DNA of 12,728 nucleotides from Pelagophyceae sp. CCMP2097. Taxonomy: Eukaryota; Sar; Pelagophyceae. Below, in pieces: positions 7,053-12,728 of this stretch (the stretch's first letter is position 1; each line of letters starts with the position of its first letter). The stretch is taken from NCBI GenBank assembly GCA_026770575.1, contig MU657197.1, forward strand, positions 382,273 to 395,000, given 5' to 3'. The position numbers and the translations under genes are program-made. Below the pieces are notes generated by a model. The model saw nothing but the letters and a program-made list of their open reading frames with translations, had not been told where the DNA came from and ran no database searches.

Positions 7053-7581
7053 TCACTTCGGGCGCGCGCGCCGTTTCGCCTCGATGGCGGCGGCCTCGAG
7101 GTCGGCGATGGCAGCTTGGAGGTCGGCGACGCGGCGCGCTCCGGCCTCGTCGTGGCGCTGCGCCTCCCGCCGCAGGCCGTCGAACTCCAGCCGCAGGCCG
7201 CCGATCTCATACTTCAGGCCGCCGATCACATCTTTCTGCCGCTCGATGAAGTTGTGCGCCGTCTTGCACTCGTCCTCGGTAGTCGACCCAATCCTCCGTA
7301 ACCTTGTCCCTCTCCTCAGTGACCGTGTCTCGCTCCTCCTTGATCGCGACGCAAATGGTCTTGTGTGAAGCCTGGAGCGAGGCGAGGACGGCGAGGCCGC
7401 TCGCCGGAGCAATGCCGGGCGCCCGCTCGGTCTCTCCGCTCCTCCCAGGCAGCAACGCGGGAACACGCACGGTGCGATGAAACGCAACGGCCCGTGTCGC
7501 TTTTAAGGGCCCTTCGCCCGTAGCGCCCTTTTCGCCGGGAAGCCCCGTCCACGACACGCGTCGCGCAAGCAAGACGCGCAA
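7053..7581 (-). pseudogene. Coiled-coil protein gene, frame-shifted, start unresolved
   Basis: The C-terminal part on the minus strand is a clear coiled coil: TTEDECKTAHNFIERQKDV, then GGLKYEIGGLRLEFDGLRRE and VADLQAAIADLEAAAIEAKR, ending RRARPK at a stop at 7053. The upstream part lies in a different frame: LAVLASLQASHKTICVAIKE followed by ERDTVTEERDKVTEDW, also strongly helical with Glu and Lys heptads. The two join if one base is skipped near 7283-7292, so there is a frame break of one nucleotide. No ATG exists in the upstream frame, which stays open to 7581, so the true start probably lies in an earlier exon. The gene is divergent from the kinase. The family cannot be named from a coiled coil alone; a structural or ciliary role would be pure guesswork. 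Confidence 0.5.
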
Positions 7582-7709
7582 GCACGCCCCGACCGCAACA
7601 ACCCTTTCCCCGAACTTTCAACCTCGAAACGCCCGCAACGGCCCTCTAGCCGTGTGCGGCGTTTTACCCGCCCGGCGCGGCGACCGCGGCGCCGCGTCGC
7701 CTATTCGCC
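7582..7709. promoter_or_regulatory. Short intergenic region between coiled-coil gene and kinase
   Basis: The two genes point away from each other and fewer than about 130 bases separate the open frames, so any promoters would be shared or overlapping. No TATA box or distinct motif is visible in this GC-rich stretch. The call rests on gene orientation only. Confidence 0.3.
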
Positions 7710-10700
7710 ATGCGGAAGTGCGCCCCCTTTCCCCATCGCCCCCCGGGACACTGCGCCGATGCGTATTCAAAAGGTACCGACTCGTCGCGAAGAAGGGCGA
7801 GGGCACGTTTTCGGAAGTCCTAAAGGCCCAAAACGTGCGCGACGGCCGCTACCACGCCATCAAGTGCATGAAGAACCACTTCGACTCCATCGACCAGGTG
7901 CGCTTGTCGTTTGAGCGGGGGGGGCTTTCAAACGGTTTGGCACGCGCGTCGACGCGCCCGCCTCGCTCCGCCGGTCGCCGAGCTCGCGCTTGCCTTCGTA
8001 GGTGAACAACCTGCGGGAGATCCAGGCCTTGCGGCGGCTCTCGCCGCACGCGCACATTATTACTTTGGAAGAAGTTTTGTACGACCAACCAACCGGGTGC
8101 GTCCCGCGTCTCGGCGGTTTTGGTCGTCCAAGACGCAACTCAAAAGGCGTCTCGCCCTCGTCTTCGAGCTCATGGACGCTAACCTCTACGAACTCATCCG
8201 CGGCCGGCGGCACTACTTGCAGGTCCGTATCGGAGCGGAGCATATGTAAATCGGGGTGTGTGTACGAGGAGCGTTGCGCGCGAGGATGCCCAGTGCTGCG
8301 GCCCAGCTGGTGGCGTCGTACATGTACACGCTTCGCCTGCAGGCCCAGCTCGTCGCTTCGTACATGTACCAGCTGCTCAAGGCCCTGGATCATATGCACC
8401 GGAAAGGTGCGCAAGGTCTGAGGGAAGCGTCGTCCGCCAAAGGCCGCATCACGTCTGAGGAACCAGGCATCTTCCACCGCGACATAAAACCGGAGAACAT
8501 TTTGATCGAGAACAAGTCGGAGCTCGGCCGCGGCCTCAAGCTGGCCGACTTTGGCTCATGTCGGGGGATTTACTCCAAACAGCCGTACACCGAGTACATC
8601 TCCACGCGCTGGTGCGACTTGCATAAGGTGGACCAAAGTGCCGCTCGAAAACTGTCCACCACCGCAAGTGCACCACCGCCCTAGGTACCGCGCGCCAGAG
8701 TGCTTGCTCACGGACGGGTGCGCGGAGCAGAGGAGCCCTCGGGCGGTTTGCACCATCTCCTTGAAACTGTTGGAAACCCGGCTTTGGCGCCCTGCAGGTA
8801 CTACGGCCCGGAGATGGACATCTGGGGCGCCGGATGCGTTTTTTTTGAGATTTCGTCGCTGTACCCGCTCTTCCCGGGCACCAACGAGCTCGACCAGATC
8901 AACCGAATCCACAAGGTCCTTGCGAGGGGCTTGCCCAAAGGGGCCTTTGGCCCCCGAGGGGCCTTTTCCCCCGAAGGGGCCTTTTGGAAAGGGCAACGAA
9001 AAGAGTCTCCGTCGACTGTTAGGCGCGATCCACGCTTCCGTTTTAGGTCCTGGGCACTCCGGAGCCGGCGCTGCTGCACAAGCTGCAGGCGAACGGCGCG
9101 GCGCACGTGAATTTCGACTTTCCGAGCCAGGTCGGTGACTTTTCTCCGCGTTTCCTCGACTCCGCGATGCTCGACCATGCCCGCTTATTCTTCGACCATC
9201 TCCGCGGGCCTTTCTTTTGCCGTTTCTCACTGCGCTCCTAGGCGGGCATCGGCATCGCGCAGCTGGTGAAGCACGTCTCTCCACCGGTGCTCGAGCTCAT
9301 GGTGAAGATGTTGCTGCGCGAGACCCGCGTCAGTCTCCAACAGGGACGGCGGTTTTGAGCAAAGACGCTTCGATTCGAGAGCGGGCTTCGTGCGAGCGCA
9401 GAGGAAGCCCCTCTCTCGAGCAGGTCGCTCTGTATACCCTTGCACACCGGGCCGACCGGGGCTGCATTCGACCGGGGCCCTTTTGAAAGGGTACTGGGAC
9501 CCACCCGTGTGTACCGGGGCCCGTGTGTGCCAGAAAGGTCCTCTCGTGCCAGGGCCTGCTGAATACCACGGCGGCTCTGGCGACGGGGATGCCGCAAGGG
9601 CCCTCGAGTTACCACGGCCAACCTTTTTCGACTGCGACCCTCTCCGTACCTCTCTCGACCGGGGCCTTTGTGATCCTGGGCCGCCGTATAGCCCTTGATG
9701 GACCGCGGCCTCTGACCGGGGCCCACTCGAGGGCCCTCGATGGACCAGGGGGCTCGATGCACCGGGGCCTCTGTATGTCTCCCTTTTGTACCGGGGCCCT
9801 TGTCTGCGGCGTCTTTGTGCGGACATTTTGGCGAGGTGGCGCTTTGATGTGGCCCGAGTGATCTCTCAGGGGCTGTCGGTAGACGAGGGTCCGCTCTAGA
9901 ACAGGGTCGATCTTCCTCCCGGGGCCTGGAGCACCAGAGCTTTGATGGACCTCGGTCCATCGAGTGGCGGCCTTTGAGGACCGGTGCAAGAGGGGCCTCC
10001 TGGACAGCAGGGCCCTCGATCGAGCAGGGCCCTCGATCTGTGGGGCGGAGACACCCTCGATCGACAATGGCTTCCTGGGGCCCCTCGTATACCAGGGCCG
10101 TGGTACGCAGGGCCCACGTGTACGGAGAGCGGCGGCTTGCACCGAGGCGGTGTTCTAGAGCGGCCCGCGGGCGACCCGGGGAGAGCTCAGAGGGGCTGCT
10201 GGGCCCTCTGCAGACCGGGGACTTTTGTCTCTGCAGACCGGGGACTTTTGTCTCTGCAGACCGGGGACTTTAATCTCTGGCCTTGTGCTCCCACGGTGCC
10301 TCGGGGTACACGGCGCCTCTGGCTACCCCGAGGCACCGGGGCCCTCGACGGACCGGGGCTCTATATCGACGGCGGCCTCGCGCGTCGACCTTTGGCCCCT
10401 CTCTCCCGGGGCCCGCGCGTACGGGGAGGAGCGTTTTCGAACCCTGCGGAGGGTTGCCGCCGGCCCCTCTGCGGGCGAGGGTTCTCTCGAGAGCAGGGCG
10501 TCGACCACGGGGCGCTCGACGGACCGGGGTGCTCGACGGACCGGAGCCTCTGGGGCGTTATTCGACTGTGGGCCTTGGCTGTCCTTGCGTATGACGGCGC
10601 CTCTTCTTGGACCTTTGCCGAGGGGCAGAGGAGCGCAGAGGGCCTCTGGGCCTGCCGTGGACTTTCGGCGGCCGACCCCGGAGACACCGGGGCCCTCGGC

Positions 10701-11707
10701 CTCTGTCGACGGGGGTCTTGACCCAAAGTCTGTGTTCCAGAGGGCGTCGCACGTGTTCTCGAGGGCCTCCGAGATGAGACCACCCGGCCAGCTCTCGCAT
10801 GATTGCCGGCTCGGGGCCGCCGCCAGGGCGGAGAGCGGCACGGGGATACACCGCGGAAGCGAATTGCGGAACAAGACGCGGATGCAAGGAAACGGAAAAT
10901 CGAAAGGCAACGGAAAATCGAAAGGAAACGCACAGGTATGATGCTTCTGATCGAATCTCGGCCCGCGAGGCTCTTCGGCACGCCACTTTCTCAGACGTCA
11001 AGGTCGAGTTGAAGGACTTGGACCAGCGGCGTGCCGTGGGCGTGGAAGCGGGCGAAGAGCACCAGCAAAAAGCGCTGCCAACAATCAGCTTGGGCGCCAC
11101 AAAGAAGAACCCTAAGGCGAAGCTCCTGCAAGGCTCGCTCCGCGGCTATCCCTCGGACGCCTCGCAGAACGGAGACGAAGACGTCGACGGCGGGTGAGCT
11201 TTGCAGAGACGGTTGAGCGGGGGCGGGTTTCCCCGAGACGGGTGGACCGGAAAGGGCGTTTTTCCTTCGAAACGGGTGGGCACCTCCCCGCCGACCCAGC
11301 GCGTGCTTGCGCACCCCGCGAGACGCGCCGTATAAGCGCCCTCGCAGGTCTTTGCCTCCGATTTTGGGCGTGACTGGAAGTGGAGCGTCGACGAAGCTGC
11401 CCGCGTACGCAAAGAATGCCCAACAGCTGAAAACTTCGAAAAAGAAAGCCAAAAAGCTCCGCGGCAACGAAGCCGCCGCGCCGTCGGCCAACCTCAGCGT
11501 GCGTCTTTGCGAAAGCAGGTTTTCTTTTCAGAAAAGGCAAATGACTTGAAACCAACCCCTCAGGTCGCTGGGAAAAACAAATCTTCCAACCATTTCGGGT
11601 TTTCCAACGGCGCCGGCGCGGCGGCGGCGATGCCGGGCCGCGCGCCGCCGTACGCGGCGCCGCAGGGCTACGCGGCGGCGCCAAAGTACAAAAAGAAGGC
11701 GTACTGA
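7710..11707 (+). CDS. MOK: MOK-type protein kinase (RCK family), 13 exons, 457 aa
   Basis: Exons by eye: 7710-7717, 7774-7897, 8002-8096, 8147-8222, 8343-8406, 8467-8611, 8685-8717, 8798-8915, 9047-9130, 9242-9315, 10936-11193, 11348-11498 and 11564-11707. All phases agree and the product is 457 residues. The kinase domain spans about residues 4-292: glycine loop GEGTFSEV (11-18), Lys33, alpha-C Glu50 in [20 protein letters not shown] (126-133), DFG (150-152), activation motif TEY (164-166) in [18 protein letters not shown], and Arg280. [20 protein letters not shown] and NELDQI match animal MOK; MAK and ICK kinases carry TDY instead. RCK kinases regulate cilium length and transport, so a flagellar role is likely by family. 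The tail (293-457) has a Lys-rich stretch ([10 protein letters not shown]), SLPPILG, and an Ala/Pro/Tyr-rich end. The first exon codes only Met-Arg-Lys(part). No frame breaks are needed. Confidence 0.93.
8303..8376 (+). repeat. Tandem duplication making a pseudo-exon in kinase intron 4
   Basis: The start of kinase exon 5 (8343 onward, coding AQLVASYMY) has a near copy 40 bases upstream at 8303-8329, inside intron 4, with about 24 of 27 bases identical. The copy also codes AQLVASYMY in the same frame. The real exon begins after cgcctgcag at 8342, because only that choice keeps the spacing seen in MOK kinases. Including the copy would insert about 13 residues before helix E. Confidence 0.75.
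8933..8997. repeat. Short GC-rich repeats in kinase intron 8
   Basis: Three copies of ggggccttt(t), separated by ccc(c)cgaagg-like spacers, make a self-complementary run (aaggggcc pairs with ggcccctt-like segments). It lies within the 131 bp intron 8916-9046. It explains the chance open frames in this intron. Confidence 0.6.
9316..10935 (+). other. 1620 bp GC-AG intron of the kinase, filled with degenerate repeats
   Basis: The upstream exon ends ATG TTG CT at 9315 and the next begins G TAT GAT at 10936. This gives [18 protein letters not shown], which matches the end of RCK kinase domains, so the intron must run 9316-10935. Its donor is GCGCGA and its acceptor acgcacag. The interior is a degenerate array built on (g)accggggcc(c/t) and ggccctcgatgga-like words from about 9455 to 10700. 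It accounts for the long ORFs on both strands (for example 9238-9960 minus and 9984-10721 plus), which I do not regard as genes. All other introns of this gene are 50-154 bp. Confidence 0.85.
10208..10276. repeat. 23 bp tandem repeat, three copies, inside the long intron
   Basis: The unit ctgcagaccggggactttt plus four bases starts at 10208, 10231 and 10254 with almost no differences until the third copy. This local, recently expanded tandem array lies within the older degenerate accggggcc field. Confidence 0.92.
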
Positions 11708-11712
11708 CGAGT

Positions 11713-11777
11713 AATCGATTGGAACATGTGAATGCAACTCGATGCAATCGATTGGAACATCATGTCAACTCGACGGG
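11713..11777. repeat. 33 bp direct repeat just after the kinase stop
   Basis: The word aatcgattggaacat occurs at 11713-11727 and 11746-11760, each followed by a caactcga-containing stretch, giving two imperfect 33 bp units. They lie 6 bases past the kinase stop codon, in the expected 3' UTR. Confidence 0.8.
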
Positions 11778-11829
11778 GTTTCTGGGGCCCTGTCTGGGGG
11801 TATTCGAGGACGGGCCCGGCGGCAATTCT

Positions 11830-12009
11830 GCTCGACGACGTCTGGGCAGAGGAATTGGGAGCGTGTGGGAGACGTATGAGTACGAGGTGCGTTTTATTGC
11901 TCAAGCGGCGGTGGGCATGATCGTAATAGCGGACGGAGGCATCCTCCAGGTCAAACCTCGAGAGCTTCTAGTGAAACTCCACTCTTCAGAGGCTGAGAAG
12001 GGGCCATGA
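11830..12009 (+). CDS. Coding-like C-terminal fragment, unrecognised
   Basis: The frame ending TGA at 12007-12009 has a convincing last 50 residues: GIGSVWETYEYEVRFIAQAA, then VGMIVIADGGILQVKPRELL and VKLHSSEAEKGP. Upstream of about 11830 it turns into ordinary GC-rich noise and lacks an early ATG (the first internal ATG is near 11918). It could be a terminal exon or a remnant. The overlapping minus-strand frames (11901-12248) are also partly protein-like, so the strand is not certain. No family recognised. Confidence 0.3.
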   Translation, partial: ARRRLGRGIGSVWETYEYEVRFIAQAAVGMIVIADGGILQVKPRELLVKLHSSEAEKGP

Positions 12010-12176
12010 AGCAATCCATCCAAACCAAAGTCGATGCGTCGAGCAGTGCCACGCACGCCCGCACGCCCGTGGAGCAGCGCCCGGCCAACGGGGCGTCGCC
12101 TGGAGAGACACAACTCCAATTTGCTGCACCCTTCACCGGGGGCGTCCTGGGCCCGCCGCGGTCGTGGCGCATCTGA
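12006..12176 (+). CDS. Short ORF, 56 aa, overlapping the previous stop by ATGA
   Basis: The ATG at 12006 overlaps the TGA of the preceding frame. It encodes MKQSIQTKVDASSSATHART, then PVEQRPANGASPGETQLQFA and a stop at 12174. It is polar and low in order with no motif. Composition is protein-like but the length is too short to be sure. Because the host looks eukaryotic, the ATGA overlap is probably a coincidence or the mark of a frame shift within one decayed gene. Confidence 0.2.
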   Translation: MKQSIQTKVDASSSATHARTPVEQRPANGASPGETQLQFAAPFTGGVLGPPRSWRI

Positions 12177-12214
12177 AAGTTTAAAGTGCCGAGTTTCTAT
12201 CTCTACAATAATTG

Positions 12215-12296
12215 TTGAGGACCCGAAGGGTACTTGCCGTTTCATCAACGTCAGTTTACGGCAAGGGCCCTTCGGGTCCTTTGATTGAAGGATTAC
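12215..12296. repeat. 82 bp hairpin repeat, copy 1
   Basis: Left arm 12219-12240 (ggacccgaaggg...gccgt) is complementary to right arm 12258-12279 (acggcaaggg...gggtcc) over about 20 of 22 bases, with a 17 nt loop. The whole 82 bp unit recurs at 12413-12494 with three differences. Such a stem is far stronger than chance. It may be a foldback transposable unit or a structured RNA. Confidence 0.88.
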
Positions 12297-12310
12297 AGCA
12301 CTTTCCGCGT

Positions 12311-12413
12311 AAAATGAATGGGCGCCGATACTTGACTATCGACTATCGGCTGAAGTATCGACCAAAATCCCAAGTATCGGCGAGTCAAATTCTCAATAAG
12401 GCCCATTCATTTT
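12311..12413. mobile_element. MITE-like nested inverted repeat between the two hairpins
   Basis: The outer arms aaaatgaatgggc (12311-12323) and gcccattcatttt (12401-12413) are perfect 13 bp inverted repeats. Inside, gccgatacttg (12324-12334) pairs with caagtatcggc (12371-12381). The left inner arm abuts its outer arm, while the right side carries a 19 bp spacer. There is no coding capacity. No clean target duplication is visible because the right end abuts the second hairpin repeat. Confidence 0.65.
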
Positions 12414-12494
12414 TGAGGACCCGAAGGGTCCTTGCCGTTTATTCAACGTCAGTTTACGGCAAGGGCCCTTCGGGTCCTTTGATTGAAGGATTAC
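12413..12494. repeat. 82 bp hairpin repeat, copy 2
   Basis: Direct repeat of 12215-12296 at a 198 bp offset. The arms are 12417-12438 and 12456-12477 and pair over 21 of 22 bases. The left boundary touches the MITE-like arm, and sequence identity with copy 1 stops at both ends of the 82 bp. Confidence 0.88.
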
Positions 12495-12507
12495 CAGGGG
12501 CAATTAT

Positions 12508-12534
12508 GTCTGTCCGTCTGTCCGTCTGTCCGTC
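12508..12534. repeat. 8 bp microsatellite, three copies
   Basis: The unit gtctgtcc repeats at 12508, 12516 and 12524 and then breaks into gtcgccg. It makes a short serine/valine/proline ORF that should not be called. Confidence 0.9.
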
Positions 12535-12583
12535 GCCGGGTCCATCCGTGAGGTTCCACCTTTGGGAAGAAAAGGGCAGCAAC

Positions 12584-12728
12584 TCGGCCGATTTAGCGAT
12601 TGGTGGTTGATGCGATTGCTAAAATTGGGAGTTGAGGTCGAGCAGGAGCCTCATTGGAATCATCATAGAAGAAGTTTTTGGTCACAGGTTCGAATCTGGT
12701 CGGCCGCAAAAAAAAGGAAAAATAAATA
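12584..12728 (+). ncRNA. tRNA-like or tRNA-derived SINE-like sequence with A-rich tail, cut by window end
   Basis: An exact core pol III B box, ggttcgaatc, lies at 12688-12697. A weak A-box-like ttagcgattggtgg lies at 12593-12606. Ends resembling an acceptor stem, tcggccg at 12584-12590 and cggccgc at 12701-12707, can pair over six bases. An A-rich tail (aaaaaaaagg, then aaaaataaata) follows. The A-to-B distance is long for a plain tRNA, the T stem has one mismatch and no anticodon arm is convincing. A tRNA-derived retroposon fits better than a working tRNA. Confidence 0.45.

Noticed and set aside
7759..7773. ATG at 7759 as kinase start
   Set aside because: It is in the wrong frame (MRIQK then VPTRRE) and would require a frame shift; the 7710 ATG with a short intron needs none.
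8303..8342. Upstream AQLVASYMY copy as part of the kinase exon
   Set aside because: Including it would add about 13 residues where MOK kinases have none; the acceptor at 8342 gives the exact expected spacing.
9238..9960. Long minus-strand ORF (240 aa) and other ORFs of 177-245 aa in 9227-10941
   Set aside because: They lie within the long kinase intron, consist of repeat translations rich in Arg, Pro and Gly, and show no domain.
12212..12610. 132-residue plus-strand ORF across the hairpin repeats
   Set aside because: It simply translates the two 82 bp repeats and the microsatellite; the repeated peptide follows from the DNA repeat.

Overview
This looks like a stretch of nuclear DNA from a GC-rich, intron-bearing, single-celled eukaryote. 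A marine alga of the pelagophyte type (Aureococcus-like) fits the compact genes, short introns, heavy minisatellite load and 42-residue WD repeats, but this is inference: no marker in the window fixes the taxon. There is no sign of operons, Shine-Dalgarno sites or a prokaryotic layout.

The best-supported gene is a 13-exon protein kinase on the plus strand (7710-11707). It can be spliced by eye into a 457-residue protein of the MOK group (RCK family, cilium-associated MAPK-like kinases) with the diagnostic TEY activation motif. Seven of its twelve introns start GTGCG. One 1.62 kb intron starts with GC and is packed with degenerate GC-rich repeats. A second clear gene, on the minus strand (4119-4961), encodes five WD40 repeats of exactly 42 residues behind an F-box-like N-terminus. 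Its upstream region holds three tandem EcoRI-centred palindromes.

Between these genes lies a 1494 bp DNA transposon-like element (5189-6682) with perfect 40 bp terminal inverted repeats and a flanking target duplication. It carries one zinc-finger gene, split by a 1-nt frame break, and no recognisable transposase. It appears to have landed in the end of an older coding-like segment on the minus strand. A frame-broken coiled-coil gene (minus strand, about 7053-7581) is divergent from the kinase.

The left third holds a 30 bp minisatellite (1-147), a probable small membrane-protein gene (1028-1267), the start of an unassigned minus-strand gene (960 downward) and an 870 bp array of a 15 bp repeat (about 1340-2212). 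It also holds several coding-like stretches that are broken by stops or frame shifts and that I cannot name. The right end (11708-12728) holds short coding-like ORFs, two 82 bp hairpin repeats around a nested inverted-repeat element, an 8 bp microsatellite and a tRNA-like, A-tailed sequence cut by the window end.

I see no single multi-gene pathway. The two solid genes are independent, and much of the rest is repeats, mobile DNA and decaying coding sequence. The strongest candidates for something undescribed are the zinc-finger-carrying inverted-repeat element, the compound foldback element at the right end and the repeat-filled GC-AG intron of the kinase.
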